From: Streptomyces sp. NRRL F-5135
GTDB taxonomy: Bacteria; Actinomycetota; Actinomycetes; Streptomycetales; Streptomycetaceae
DNA length: 46,833 bases
Direction of reading: 5' to 3'
NCBI RefSeq assembly: GCF_000719775.1
Contig: NZ_JOHR01000032.1
Location: forward strand, 1-46,833
Shown: positions 1 through 8,940 of the stretch, one piece after another
Layout of the letters: each line of letters opens with the position of its first letter
Numbering within the stretch: the stretch's first letter is position 1
Program-made: the position numbers and the translations under genes
The notes under the pieces: generated by a model
Databases searched by the model: none
Told to the model about the DNA's origin: nothing
Seen by the model: the letters and a program-made list of their open reading frames with translations, nothing else

Positions 1-1814
1 TCTCCGCCGGCGACGAAGACCTGTACGTCCCAGGCGCTCAGGCGCAGTGCCGTGCCGGCGGGTACTGCGGTGCGGTCCAGCGCGTCGGGCAGTGTCACCG
101 GCGCCGTGATGTGCGCGGGGTCCCAGTTCCAGTTGTGGACGATGTGGACGCGGCGCCCGTCAGGGGAGGTGCCGGTGGAGGCTGTGGCCGACGGCGGCAG
201 GTCCCGCCAGCCGCTGCGCGGGACGGGTGCGAGCCGGCCGGCCAGCGCGCGGGCGAGGCCGCGGCCGGGAACCGTGCCGACGCAGGTGACCCGGCCCGCG
301 CTGTGGCGGCGTGTGGTGACGGCGGGCCAGCGGCCGAAGTGCGGGTGGTCGTACCCGACGAGGACCTCCGTGTCCAGGGCGGTGAGTCCCTCGATCGAGC
401 GGGTGGCCGTCGTCTGTTCCGGTAGCTGAAGCGGGCTGCCGGTCACCGGGCGCAACGGGATGTCGGCCGTCAGGTTGCTGAACTCTTCGTAGCTCGCTCC
501 GGCGGCCTCGACGAGGCGTCCGGGTGCCGGCTCCTGGCGGGCCCGGGCCTCGTGGTCGGCGTAGCCGGTGCGCGGGCCGAGGACCAGGTGGCCACCCGCC
601 CGTGCGTAGGCGGCGAGCCAGTCCAGGGTCGTGTCGGCGGCCAGGTAGAGGGTCGGGACGATGAGGACAGGATGGTCACGCGACGCTTCTTCGGGGCTGG
701 GGCCGGGGCGTTCACCGCTCGGATCGTGCAGCTGGCGGCTGTGCACGGTGCGGACCTGGCGGCCCGCGTCGAAGGCTCCGCGGTAGAAGGGGTCGAGGAT
801 TCCGTGGTAGGCGTTCGGGTCGGGCCCGCCGTCGGGGCCGGCGAGCGGCGGGTACTTCTGCATCAGCCACTTGCTCGGGGTCGAGTAGACCAGAGTGAGG
901 TCCGCGTCCGGTTCGAGACCGGTGACCAATGGGCCGGGGGTCTCGAACTCTGTTCCCAGGAGGGTCAGTTCGTGATTGGCGCGGCCTGGCCTGCCGCTGT
1001 GCGGGAGGATTCCGCCCACATAGGTCTCGGCCCCGAAGTGCAGGGTGTGCCAGTGCCAGTACTCGATCATCCGCGCCCCGCGCGCGACCAGCGCCCACGC
1101 CGCTTGCCGCCACTGGCCGTCGTAGGCGGGGCGGTTGTCCCAGGGCGGGCCGATGGTGCCGGCGTTGGTCTCGGTGACCAGGAACGGCGCCTGCCGGGAG
1201 GAGTACATCCAGTCCCCGATCTGCGAGACGGACCAGGCACGTTCGCCGTGCCCCAGGGCGTCCTGCATGCCGTAGTAGGGGTTGCCCGCGGCGATGTCCA
1301 GCGACTCGTTCAGCTCGTGGTCCTCGATACCCGGGCGGGGATAGGAGACGCAGGTGGTGACAAACTGTCCGGGGCGGGCGAACTCGCGGACGATACCGGC
1401 CTGCCAGGCGACGAAGTCGGTGGTCTGCCTGGTCTGGAACTCTCGCCAGGCGACGTCGTGCTGCGGCTGCGTGTTGCCGTCCGGCCTCCACAGGTCGGCC
1501 CAGGTGGTCAGGCGGTGCGACCAGTAGACCAGGCCCCACTCGCGGTTGAGGGTCTCCACGTCGCCGTACTTGTGGCGGAGGTGGTCGGCGAAGCGCTGGA
1601 AGGCGCCGTGGTTGTGGAAGAGCTCCAGTCCGGGCTCGTTGTCCACCTGGAAGCCGATCACCGCCGGGTGCCGGGCGTAGCGGGCGAGGATGCGGCGGAT
1701 GACGCGTTCGGCGTGGAAGAGGAAGGCGGGGTGGGTGTAGTCGACCTCTTGGCGGGCGCCCCAGCCGATGCGCTCGCCGGTGCGCCGCTCGCCCGCGATC
1801 TCCGGGTACGGGCC
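1..1814 (-). pseudogene. GH42 beta-galactosidase, truncated at its 5' end and cut by the window edge
   Basis: The minus-strand translation is a clear glycoside hydrolase family 42 protein. It contains HPAVIGFQVDNEPG, with the family's acid/base Glu in VDNE, then the tryptophan-rich FNREWGLVYWSHR-like stretch. VTETN carries the nucleophile Glu, and a beta-galactosidase trimerisation-type domain follows (PVLIVPTLYLAA). The product would hydrolyse beta-galactosides. The recognisable reading starts only at PYPEIAGERRTGER near 1814, so roughly the first 100 residues of the TIM barrel are missing; no start codon with a plausible N-terminus is visible. The C-terminus continues beyond position 1. The break lies next to a TetR fragment on the other strand, which points to a deletion or insertion junction near 1815-1885. 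Probably non-functional. Confidence 0.8.
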
Positions 1815-1885
1815 GAGGGTGAAGCCTCCGGGGCCGGTGCGCTTGGTGCCGGTGTGCCGGTCCGCTGCTGCCCGGCGGCTGCCTG

Positions 1886-2158
1886 ATGACCGCAGCGCTG
1901 ACCGAGTACGACGGCCGCCCCGGCCGGGTCCGCGACGCGGTGGCCGAAGTGTGGTCGTGCTGGCAGGAGCAGCTGCGGGCGGACCTGACCGCAGCGGTGG
2001 AGAACGCTGAACTACCGGACAGGTTCGACATCGACCAGGCCCTGTTCGAGATCATCGCCGCCGGACTGGCACTGAACGCGGCCATGCAGCTCCAGCGTGA
2101 CCGGTCGGCCGCGGGCCGGGCCCGCCTCGCGATCGAGCGGGCGCTGAGCCAGCCCTGA
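1886..2158 (+). pseudogene. TetR-family regulator, C-terminal domain fragment
   Basis: The 90 residues read as the ligand-binding C-terminal part of a TetR-type repressor (FDIDQALFEIIAAGLALN, then AMQLQRDRSAAGRARLAIE). The DNA-binding helix-turn-helix half is absent. The fragment begins where the neighbouring GH42 homology ends and stops 27 bases before the group II maturase fragment starts, so both its edges are probable rearrangement junctions. A functional regulator is unlikely. Confidence 0.65.
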
Positions 2159-2184
2159 CCGCGCGACAGGCCGGCCACTGGCCG

Positions 2185-2575
2185 ATTCCACCACCGGAAG
2201 ATGGAATCGTGGAAATGGCGAGGCAGGTTCTACCTGCAACGCTGGCCCTCGGTCCGAGCGATGCGGGTGCTGCGGGACAAGATCCGCGCGGCCGCCGCCC
2301 GCTCGAAGACCGAACGACCGGTGTCCGCCGTGGTCGCCGACCTCAACCCCGTGCTGCGGGGCTGGGCGGCGTACTTCCGCAACGGGAACTCCGGGCGGAA
2401 GTTCAACGCGGTCGGCGGCTACGTTCACGAACGGCTGGCCATCTTCGCCAGCCGGAAACACAGACTCCGAGGCCGGAACTGGACCACCCGATTCACCTAC
2501 GGATGGATCACCCGGCTCGGGGTCTACCGCCTCACCGGAAACGTGCACAGGGCGACGGCGCATGCCAGTCGGTGA
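2185..2575 (+). pseudogene. Group II intron maturase, C-terminal fragment
   Basis: Only the maturase (X / GIIM) part of an intron-encoded protein remains: ESWKWRGRFYLQRWPS, then VVADLNPVLRGWAAYFRNGN and YVHERLAIFASRKHRLRGR. The reverse transcriptase domain is gone. Homology starts about 10 codons upstream of the first ATG (2201), so the left edge near 2185 is a truncation point. It is followed by what looks like that intron's own domain V. It cannot support retrohoming by itself, but it marks an older intron insertion directly upstream of a second one. Confidence 0.75.
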
Positions 2576-2585
2576 ATGATGTCGG

Positions 2586-2619
2586 AAAGCCGTGTGCGGG
2601 AGAACCGCACGCACGGTGT
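2586..2619 (+). ncRNA. Group II intron domain V (remnant intron)
   Basis: AAAGCCGTGTGCGG-GAGAA-CCGCACGCACGGTG folds as a ~34-nt hairpin with a GNRA-like loop and a 2-nt bulge on the 3' side. The catalytic AGC triad is at 2588-2590. This is the expected form and position (just after the maturase reading frame) for domain V of a bacterial group II intron. The 5' domains are missing. Confidence 0.65.
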
Positions 2620-3149
2620 GCGCCGTGAGGCGCTTCGTTGTATCCCCGACGCAGTCGGGAGGAACTCGGAGGGAGGTTCTTGGGCCGCCTGGCTCACCTG
2701 GACGTGAAAGCGCGAGGGGACAAGAGCATGCCAGGGAAGCGGTGGCCGGCTGGAGGTGTCCAGGACGGGGTGCCGCGAGACCCGCGCGATATGGCCGAGG
2801 CTGGATTGCTTGAAGCCCGATCTCCAGTGGTGAGAGTGCGCACCCGTCGGAACGACACCTGTAACCGATGCCGCGCTGTGTCCGGGCGTGAACCGTGGGA
2901 CCGGGCAACCTCCGTGGCGCGGAGCGTCACCCAGCGAGGGTGGTCAAGGAGATGAGTGGGCGGCCTACGTCGTGCTCGATACGTACAACGAAGACGTACC
3001 ACGGGATCGCCTACGGGGCGCGAGCCCTATGGCGACGGAGGTGTCGTAGTAGTCGCAGGAGTAACGACCTGCCGGGGAGGCCGGGAAGCCGGACCGCAGG
3101 GCGAAGGGCACCAGGTGATTGAGATGTCCAGTGAAGTGAGGCATGCGTA

Positions 3150-4937
3150 ATGCAGAGCGCCGAAGCGGTGCTGGACGTCATCCGTAAGCGCGGTGAAAGG
3201 GGACTGCCTCTGGAGAGGCTGCATCGGCAACTGTTCAACCCTCAGCTGTATTTGGTGGCCTACGGGCGCATCTATGCAAACGCGGGTGCGATGACACCGG
3301 GGGTCACCGAGGAGACTGCGGACGGCATGTCCTTGGAGAAGATCGAAGCGATTATCAGCGCCTTACGGGTTGAACGCTATCGGTGGTCTCCGGTCAAGAG
3401 GGTGCACATCCCGAAGAAGAACGGGAAGACGCGCCCGCTGGGTCTGCCGACCTGGTCGGACAAGCTGGTGGCGGAGGTGGTTCGCCTGCTGCTTGAGGCG
3501 TACTACGACGTCCAGTTCTCCGACCGCTCACACGGTTTCCGTCCCAATCGGGGCTGTCACACTGCCTTGGGCGAGGTGGTGCGGGTCTGGAAAGGGACAC
3601 ACTGGTTCATCGAAGGTGACATCTCCGACTGTTTCGGGAGTCTTGACCACGAGGTCATGCTCTCGATTCTCTCGGAGAAGATCGATGATGGCCGGTTCTT
3701 ACGGCTGATCAGCCACATGCTCAGGGCTGGATATCTGGAGGACTGGCGATGGAACGACACCCTCAGCGGAGCACCGCAGGGAGGAGTCGCGTCGCCGATT
3801 CTCTCGAATATCTACCTTGACCGGCTGGACCAGTTCGTCGAGCAGTCTCTGCTGCCTGAATACAATCGCGGCGAACGGCGTCGGCCGAACGCGGCATACA
3901 GGAGCGTGGAGTTCGCGATCCAACGGGCCAAGCGGCGCGGCGGCCGGGAGGCGGTGCGGAAGGTCCAGCTTCAGCGTCGTTCCCTGCCGAGCCAGGACCC
4001 GAACGATCCGGACTACCGGCGGCGTCGGTATGTCCGTTACGCCGACGACTGGCTGCTGGGATTCGCCGGGCCGAAGCGCGAGGCCGAGGAGATCAAGTCC
4101 AAGGTTCGGGCATTCCTGCGTGAAGAACTCAAGCTGGAGCTGTCCGAGCCCAAGACGCTGATCACTCACGCCGCCAGCCAGGCGGCGCGATTCCTCGGTT
4201 ATGACATTCGGGTCCAGCACTCCGACACGAAGATCACCCGGAACCGGCGGGCGGTCAATGGAGCGGTTGGCCTGTTCGTGCCGAAGCAGGTGATCAGGCA
4301 GAGATGCGCGCTCTACATGAGCAGGGGGCAACCGGCTCAACGCGGCATGCTGCTTCACGACGAGGATTTCACCATCGTCGCGAAGTACCAGTCAGAGTTC
4401 CGGGGGCTCGTCCAGTACTACCTTCTTGCCCAGGATGTGTTCCGGTTCGGCAAGCTCCAGTGGGTTATGGAGACCTCGATGCTGAAGACACTGGCGGGGA
4501 AGCACCGGACGTCGGTCACGAAGATGTCTCGGAAGTACAAGCGAATCATCGAGACGTCCGAGGGGCTCCGTTCATGCGTCCAGGTCACTGTCGAACGCGA
4601 CCGGGGGAGGAAACCGCTGGTCGCCCGCTTCGGCGGGATCCCGCTCAAACGACAACGCACGGCAGTCCTCACCGATCGCAGGCCGGTCATGGCCAGCGGC
4701 AAACGCAACGAGTTGATCCATCGACTCCGTGCCGAATGCTGCGAGATGTGCGAGTCGAGGACGAGGTTGGAAGTCCATCACATCCGGAAACTCGCTGATC
4801 TCAACCGGCCTGGCCGACGCGAGAAACCGTCATGGGTCCATCTCATGGCCAAACGGAAACGGAAGACCCTGGTCATCTGTCGACGCTGCCATGAGGACAT
4901 CCATGCCGGGCGGCCCACTGTGGGCTCTCGGAAGTGA
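3150..4937 (+). CDS. ltrA: Group II intron reverse transcriptase/maturase/HNH endonuclease
   Basis: A 595-residue multifunctional protein. It promotes intron splicing and, by target-primed reverse transcription, its movement into DNA. The RT domain covers roughly residues 60-345: RPLGLPTWSDKLV, SHGFRPNRGCHTAL, the GAPQGGVASPILSNIYL motif, and the catalytic YADD at 297-300. The maturase domain follows. The C-terminus (about 530-590) holds an HNH-type endonuclease with paired cysteines (CEMC, CRRCH) and LEVHHIRKL. All key motifs are intact and the frame is open throughout, so this copy may be active. The ATG at 3150 is preceded by only a weak Shine-Dalgarno (GAGG). It lies within intron domain IV. 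Confidence 0.93.
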   Translation: MQSAEAVLDVIRKRGERGLPLERLHRQLFNPQLYLVAYGRIYANAGAMTPGVTEETADGMSLEKIEAIISALRVERYRWSPVKRVHIPKKNGKTRPLGLPTWSDKLVAEVVRLLLEAYYDVQFSDRSHGFRPNRGCHTALGEVVRVWKGTHWFIEGDISDCFGSLDHEVMLSILSEKIDDGRFLRLISHMLRAGYLEDWRWNDTLSGAPQGGVASPILSNIYLDRLDQFVEQSLLPEYNRGERRRPNAAYRSVEFAIQRAKRRGGREAVRKVQLQRRSLPSQDPNDPDYRRRRYVRYADDWLLGFAGPKREAEEIKSKVRAFLREELKLELSEPKTLITHAASQAARFLGYDIRVQHSDTKITRNRRAVNGAVGLFVPKQVIRQRCALYMSRGQPAQRGMLLHDEDFTIVAKYQSEFRGLVQYYLLAQDVFRFGKLQWVMETSMLKTLAGKHRTSVTKMSRKYKRIIETSEGLRSCVQVTVERDRGRKPLVARFGGIPLKRQRTAVLTDRRPVMASGKRNELIHRLRAECCEMCESRTRLEVHHIRKLADLNRPGRREKPSWVHLMAKRKRKTLVICRRCHEDIHAGRPTVGSRK

Positions 4938-4945
4938 TCACTGGA

Positions 4946-4979
4946 GAACGGGAGGCTGGGAAACCCGCCTGTCCCGTTC
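4946..4979 (+). ncRNA. Group II intron domain V (complete intron)
   Basis: GAACGGGA-GGC-TGG-GAAA-CCC-GCC-TG-TCCCGTTC forms a 34-nt hairpin with a GAAA tetraloop and a two-base TG bulge on the 3' arm, the diagnostic domain V shape. It begins 8 bases after the maturase stop codon. The position normally occupied by the AGC catalytic triad reads AAC here (4947-4949), if the alignment to the canonical form is right. Confidence 0.6.
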
Positions 4980-5099
4980 GGGAAGGGGCCGTCGGAAAAG
5001 GACCCGAGCCACGGGCACCTCGTCGGCGGCCTACTTCACTTGAAGCGGCGGGGGCTGGAAACGGAGCGGAAGCCACCGCGCCAGTCCCCGACCCTGCTG

Positions 5100-5583
5100 A
5101 TGGACACCAAGCACTGCGTCATCGACGGCTGGGTCGACGGCAGGCCCGTGCCCGGCCCGCGCGGCACCGCGACGTTCGGCCTGGTCGTCCGACCCGCCAG
5201 CCCGGACGCCGTCGACGACGACGCCCCCGACACGGTCGTCACCTGCACCAGCGGCGACCCCCGCATCACGCACGAGCTGCTGAACGGCATCCAGCCCGGC
5301 GACCTGCTGCGCGTCACCGGCACCCTGGTCCAGCCGGCCGGCACCCGGCGAGCCCGCCCGGCGCACCGTCGACGCCCTGGAGGTCCTGGACACCGGACTC
5401 ATCCCGGTCCTGCGGGACATGGTGATGGACCGCTACGGCGACTACTGCGTCATCTCCGACGCCGACCGCGAGAAGGTGCCGGTCTTCACCAGGCTCGGGC
5501 AGTGGGCCGGCGAGGCGGACAACCCCGACGCCATCGCCACCCTCATCGACATCCACGAGCGGGTGAACGGCGGTGACGCCTGA
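5100..5583 (+). pseudogene. Conserved plasmid-type hypothetical gene, frameshifted
   Basis: Two reading frames together give one protein of about 160 residues. The first half starts at ATG 5100 (MDTKHCVIDGWVDGRPVPG, then GDLLRVTGTLVQPA). The second half continues in the +1 frame from about 5342 (EPARRTVDALEVLDTGL, then VMDRYGDYCVISDADREKV) and ends with TGA at 5581-5583. The first half looks like a small beta-barrel (OB-like) fold, but the function is unknown. Such proteins resemble hypothetical genes I associate with Streptomyces plasmids and integrative elements. The stop overlaps the next gene's ATG (TGATG). The frame break near 5340 is either a real one-base insertion or a sequencing error. 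Confidence 0.6.
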
Positions 5584-5765
5584 TGGCCGGCACCAGCCCG
5601 CAGGCCCGCACGGTCCTGGAGCGGTTCCCCGCCGGAGGTCCCCGCGGCTCCTGGCCGGCCGGAGAGTACGCCGCCGCCCGGCGCGCCCAGGGCACCAACG
5701 CTCAGGTCGTCATGGACCTGCGCACCGACCAGTTCCTCGTGGTCACCGACACCATCACCCAGTAG
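5583..5765 (+). CDS. Small hypothetical protein, coupled to the upstream gene
   Basis: A 60-residue protein (MAGTSPQARTVLERFPAGG ... VVMDLRTDQFLVVTD). No domain was recognised. Its ATG overlaps the stop codon of the preceding gene, so the two are translationally coupled. It is followed directly by a strong terminator. The context suggests a cargo gene of an old plasmid or integrative element. Confidence 0.6.
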   Translation: MAGTSPQARTVLERFPAGGPRGSWPAGEYAAARRAQGTNAQVVMDLRTDQFLVVTDTITQ

Positions 5766-5774
5766 CACCGCCCC

Positions 5775-5816
5775 GGAGCGCCGCGCCCCGCCCTTCCCGG
5801 CCGGGCGCGGCGCTCC
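5775..5816 (+). terminator. Intrinsic terminator hairpin
   Basis: A perfect 13-bp inverted repeat, GGAGCGCCGCGCC (5775-5787) and GGCGCGGCGCTCC (5804-5816), with a 16-base loop, starts 10 bases after the stop codon of the small gene ending at 5765. There is no T-run, as is usual in Streptomyces. Confidence 0.7.
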
Positions 5817-5854
5817 GCACGTTCCCGCCCATTCACTCCGAGCAGGAGGCACCC

Positions 5855-6137
5855 TTGCGCCCGGTCCGTCTCATCTCCTTCGGCTACCTGCACCTGCCCA
5901 CCGGCCCGGACGGCTCCCCCGTCCCGCCCGCCGCCGACCGGATCGAAGACGTCCGCGACCGGCTCCGCGACCCGGCCGCCGCCCGCGACCTCCTCGACCT
6001 CGACGGCCTCAACCCCCGCGTCCAGGACGTCGTCCTGAACACCCCCGGCGCCCGCGAGCTGCTCGCCGACCTGGCCGACTGCGCCGACCTGCCCGCCGGC
6101 CACCGCCGCATCGCCATCGGATGCGCAGGCGGCGGGC
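5855..6137 (+). pseudogene. RapZ C-terminal-domain protein, 3'-truncated
   Basis: Starts at TTG 5855 behind a strong Shine-Dalgarno (AGGAGG at about 5844-5849). It reads RPVRLISFGYLHLPTG, PAADRIEDVRDRLRDP, NPRVQDVVLNTPGARELLADL and RIAIGCAGGGHR. The last motif matches the GCTGGxHRSV signature of the RapZ C-terminal domain, which binds phosphometabolites or RNA-like ligands in the family. Homology stops abruptly right after that motif (about 6137), and the frame runs on into unrelated sequence. The C-terminal third is therefore lost at a junction with the following block. Confidence 0.65.
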
Positions 6138-6279
6138 ACAGACCTGTTGACCGGACTATGGGGGACACGTCGGGCGGGAGCGCATCCCGGCCCGGGCGTC
6201 GACGGCTTCTACGAGGCGGTGGCATCGGACAGGCGCTTTGCCAGGATGCGCCGGTTCCCGCCCGGAGCCGGCCGGGTGG

Positions 6280-7194
6280 TCAGCCCAGCGCGGGGCGTGT
6301 GCGGCGTGCGGTGTGTGCGGGCCGCCCGACTGCGGCGTACCAGACCAGGGCCGCACATATGAAGCCCGTCGCCGCGGAGACCAGTGACCTTGTGAGGGTG
6401 TCGTTCCGTGCGCCGGAAACGAGGGCGACGGCCAGTGCCAGCGTCAGGGTGATGACGGGCAGCGCTCGGGGGCTCCGCGTGGCACCCGGCGCGGCGGCTG
6501 GCGGCAGCAGCCAGGTTGCGAGGCCGTAACAGGCACAGGCCAATAGTGTGGCCCCCAGCACTTCGCTGGGCCGGTGGCCGCCGTTGGTCGCGCTGTAGGC
6601 GGCGATGCAGGCGAGCCACAGCACACCGGCCGTGGCGGCATAGGGGCGGATGCGGGAGGAAACCACGAGGACGGCGGCGAGGGTCAGCGCGGCGGGGATG
6701 GCCGTGTGCCCGCTGGGGAAACCCTGATCAAGGAGATTCTCGGGCGCGCCCACCAGATCGGGGCGGGGCAGGATGGTCGATTTGAGCACCTCCTTGCCTC
6801 CGGTCGTGAGAATGACGACCCCGAGTGCCGCGCACCCCTGCCACCAGCACCGCCGCACCAGGGTGAGGACCACGATGACGGCCAGGCCCACCATCAGGGT
6901 GGGCTTGGCGCTCAATTCCAGCGGCGGCAGGGGCGTCGAGCCGTAGGCCGCTCCTGACAGGGGGTAGATCCATACAGCTTCGGGGTCCCCTTTACCGAGA
7001 CCGAACAGGGCGTTCTCAGCTCGTTGCCCCCACGGGGTGCAGATGGCGAGCAGGTAGACCGTCAGGAACCCCAGGGTGTACAGCAGAGCCGGCATCCACG
7101 GCCGTGTCGTACGCGACAGGCTGGGGGCGTCGGGGGCCTGCCTTGAGGCCCCCGGACGGTGCGCGGGCAGGGTCGGAGAATCGTGCTGAGTCAT
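6280..7194 (-). CDS. PAP2-family membrane phosphatase
   Basis: A 304-residue multi-pass membrane protein starting at ATG 7194 (MTQHDSPTLPAHRPG). Longer readings upstream run antisense to the neighbouring gene's intergenic DNA and look artefactual. The three PAP2 signature blocks are visible: KEVLKSTILPRP (K-x6-RP), PSGHT with the proton-donor His, and a third block ATNGGHRPSEVLGA. In the third block the usual SR-x5-H-x3-D is altered, with Glu in place of the terminal Asp. Members dephosphorylate phosphatidate or prenyl diphosphates at the membrane. Same strand as, and 90 bases downstream of, the PadR-regulated membrane protein, so probably the same operon. Confidence 0.8.
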   Translation of the reverse strand: MTQHDSPTLPAHRPGASRQAPDAPSLSRTTRPWMPALLYTLGFLTVYLLAICTPWGQRAENALFGLGKGDPEAVWIYPLSGAAYGSTPLPPLELSAKPTLMVGLAVIVVLTLVRRCWWQGCAALGVVILTTGGKEVLKSTILPRPDLVGAPENLLDQGFPSGHTAIPAALTLAAVLVVSSRIRPYAATAGVLWLACIAAYSATNGGHRPSEVLGATLLACACYGLATWLLPPAAAPGATRSPRALPVITLTLALAVALVSGARNDTLTRSLVSAATGFICAALVWYAAVGRPAHTARRTRPALG

Positions 7195-7283
7195 CGCTCT
7201 GTTTCTTCCGTTGAGGGGAGTTAGGTCGCGCACGTCTTGTGGCACGACGTGGGCCGCCGGGCTCGGCCACCGGGGGGCCGCTC

Positions 7284-8240
7284 CTATTCGGGGAGTGCCT
7301 GCGCCTGTCGGCGCTGGGCGGTGATCGCCAGGGCGGGGAGGGGTGCCACAAGCAGGATGAGGACGACCAGGTCCGGAAAGGACTGCATGAACGCGTCCGG
7401 CTGGACGACGATCGCCTGCGTGCGGACGATCGCGACCGCTGCGACGGGGATCAGCCACCGGTGGTCGCCGGTGGCGGCCGTCGCCACCCACGCGGCGATC
7501 AGCGCGGCGGCCTCGAGGGCGAACAGGCCGCGTTGGAAGGCCGGGCTGACGGAGATGATGTGCAGGCCCCCGGCCACGAACATGGCGAGTACGACGGGGG
7601 CCAGCCAGCGGTAGGAGCGGCGCCGTAGCCGACTGGGAGGGCAGAGCGCCAGCACGGCGCACGCGGCACACAGTGCCCCCGAGAGGGCCAGGTCACGGGC
7701 CGTTATCGGCGCGCCCAGCCCGTAGTAGCTCAGGCCTCTCTTGCCCTCGTCGCCGAAGAGGGTGCGGCCGTGGGACGTGGCGCCGGCCCAGATCATGGCT
7801 GCCGCGGCCGGCAGGGCGATTAAGGGCTTGCCGCGCAGCAGGGCGATCAGGCCGACCAGCGGGAGCAGCCCGTAGGGCAGGAGCCGTGTCGGCCCGGGCC
7901 CGCCCGCCCACGGGTACCAGCCGGAGAAGTGGAAGGCGATGGCATGCTGCCCGGGGTCGATGCGCAGTGCCCAGTGCCACACGTCCTGCAGGTACGGGAC
8001 CAGCGCCAGCGCGGCGAGGACGAGGGCGGTCAGATGGATGCCGTCCAGCCACCACGGCCCCGTGGTGTCGTCGACGGTGGCACGGGCGCGGGCCTGCACC
8101 CCGGCACGCGCCAGGGCGACGACCTCCCGCGGTGGGGGCCAGGCGCGGCCGGGATACGCCTCGGCCAGGCAGGTCAGCAACTCCTTGCCCTGCCGGGAAC
8201 GGTAGGACTTGGGATAGGCCGCGAGCAGCAGACGGTTCAT
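7284..8240 (-). CDS. Polytopic membrane protein in a PadR operon
   Basis: A 318-residue protein with a short basic amphipathic N-terminus (MNRLLLAAYPKSYRSRQGKE) and about seven hydrophobic segments (for example LTALVLAALALVPYL, LLPYGLLPLVGLIALL, LVVLILLVAPLPALAI). The N-terminal YPKSYRSRQGKELL pattern is often seen in membrane proteins paired with PadR regulators. No catalytic motif was recognised. The ATG overlaps the PadR stop codon (ATGA at 8237-8240), so the two are translationally coupled; it is probably the regulated target or an accessory permease-like protein. Confidence 0.75.
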   Translation of the reverse strand: MNRLLLAAYPKSYRSRQGKELLTCLAEAYPGRAWPPPREVVALARAGVQARARATVDDTTGPWWLDGIHLTALVLAALALVPYLQDVWHWALRIDPGQHAIAFHFSGWYPWAGGPGPTRLLPYGLLPLVGLIALLRGKPLIALPAAAAMIWAGATSHGRTLFGDEGKRGLSYYGLGAPITARDLALSGALCAACAVLALCPPSRLRRRSYRWLAPVVLAMFVAGGLHIISVSPAFQRGLFALEAAALIAAWVATAATGDHRWLIPVAAVAIVRTQAIVVQPDAFMQSFPDLVVLILLVAPLPALAITAQRRQAQALPE

Positions 8241-8578
8241 GCGGGGGCCGCCCCGGTGTTCCGTGAGCGTCCGATGACGACGGCCGCCGCCTGCTGCATC
8301 CTGAGCGCCTCCCGGCCGAGTGCCTGGGTGCCGTCCTCGGTGACTCGGTAGTAGCGCCGCGCCCGTCCGTCCACGATCTCCTCGTCGCCGGGGGCCACCA
8401 GTCCGGCCCGCTCCAACCGCTCCAGCGCGCCGTAGAGAGTGCCGACAGCGATCCGGAGCCGCCCGTCGGTGGCCTGCTCGGCGGCCTTGATGATGCCGTA
8501 ACCGTGCAACGGACCATCCATGAGCGCAGCGAGGATGAAGTATTGCGGTTCCGTCAGGGACGGCTTCCGTATGGTCAT
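8237..8578 (-). CDS. PadR-family transcriptional regulator
   Basis: 113 residues, the length of the short PadR subfamily. It has the winged-helix hallmark LTEPQYFILAALMDGPLHGYG, then TLYGALERLERAGLV and the wing RRYYRVTEDGTQAL. PadR proteins usually repress their own operon and release DNA on binding small hydrophobic ligands. It is first gene of the operon with the membrane protein and probably the PAP2 phosphatase. A/T-rich repeated sequence immediately upstream is the likely operator. Confidence 0.92.
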   Translation of the reverse strand: MTIRKPSLTEPQYFILAALMDGPLHGYGIIKAAEQATDGRLRIAVGTLYGALERLERAGLVAPGDEEIVDGRARRYYRVTEDGTQALGREALRMQQAAAVVIGRSRNTGAAPA

Positions 8579-8581
8579 ACG

Positions 8582-8612
8582 TCGAGTATATATCGAGCTA
8601 CGAAATATATCG
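8582..8612 (-). promoter_or_regulatory. Putative PadR operator/promoter region
   Basis: An A/T-rich patch in GC-rich surroundings lies 4-34 bases upstream of the padR-like start codon. It carries two copies of ATATATCG (8588-8595 and 8605-8612), 17 bp apart, and a near-palindrome TCGAGTATATATCGA. Position and symmetry suit autoregulation by the PadR protein. This is an inference from sequence only. Confidence 0.5.
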
Positions 8613-8916
8613 GCCAGTCCTGTGTGATCTGCGCTGGGACACCACCGGCGTCATGTAGAACGCGCAGATCAGTGGGGTCTTCTGACGGCGCCACCAGGGT
8701 TCGTCGTCGATCTGGGACGCAGGCCTTCGGGCCGATCGTCTCGTTCTCAAACAGGCGTGCCTTGTCCATCCGCCTCCACCCCCTTGATCCACAAGGTCTT
8801 GTAGGGGGCCGCGAAGGTCCGCGTGTGGAGAGACCGGCTGCGGCAATGCCTGCGGGCACCCCTGCGTGACCCGCGTACGCGATTCATGCGCCGAAAGGAC
8901 GCGAGTCGTACGGTTC
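8613..8916. other. Intergenic region with no convincing gene
   Basis: About 300 bases separate the PadR operon from tap. Minus-strand frames here (for example one reading MDKARLFENETIGPKACVP) are open but resemble no family I know and lack a convincing ribosome site. The segment probably holds the divergent promoters of padR and tap. Confidence 0.4.
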
Positions 8917-8940
8917 ATGGTGTGGAGTGTCGGTCAGGCG

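Larger units (their letters stand above)
2640..5039 (+). mobile_element. Group II intron (ribozyme plus intron-encoded protein)
   Basis: About 500 bases of non-coding, structured-looking sequence precede the intron-encoded protein (3150-4937). Domain V follows at 4946-4979. The 3' end is placed at 5039 because GGCCTACTTCAC puts an unpaired-type A seven bases from an AC terminus, as in domain VI. The 5' end could not be fixed: it lies somewhere in 2640-2840, with a GTGCG at 2836 as one candidate. The element sits directly downstream of an older intron remnant. Confidence 0.7.

Noticed and set aside
552..1886. Plus-strand open frame of 444 codons
   Set aside because: Antisense shadow of the GH42 gene; the minus strand carries the family motifs.
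712..2178. Minus-strand open frame of 488 codons spanning the GH42/TetR junction
   Set aside because: It is in the wrong frame for GH42 and antisense to the TetR fragment.
8575..8918. Minus-strand small ORFs upstream of padR
   Set aside because: No recognisable domain, no convincing start, and they overlap the likely padR operator and tap promoter.
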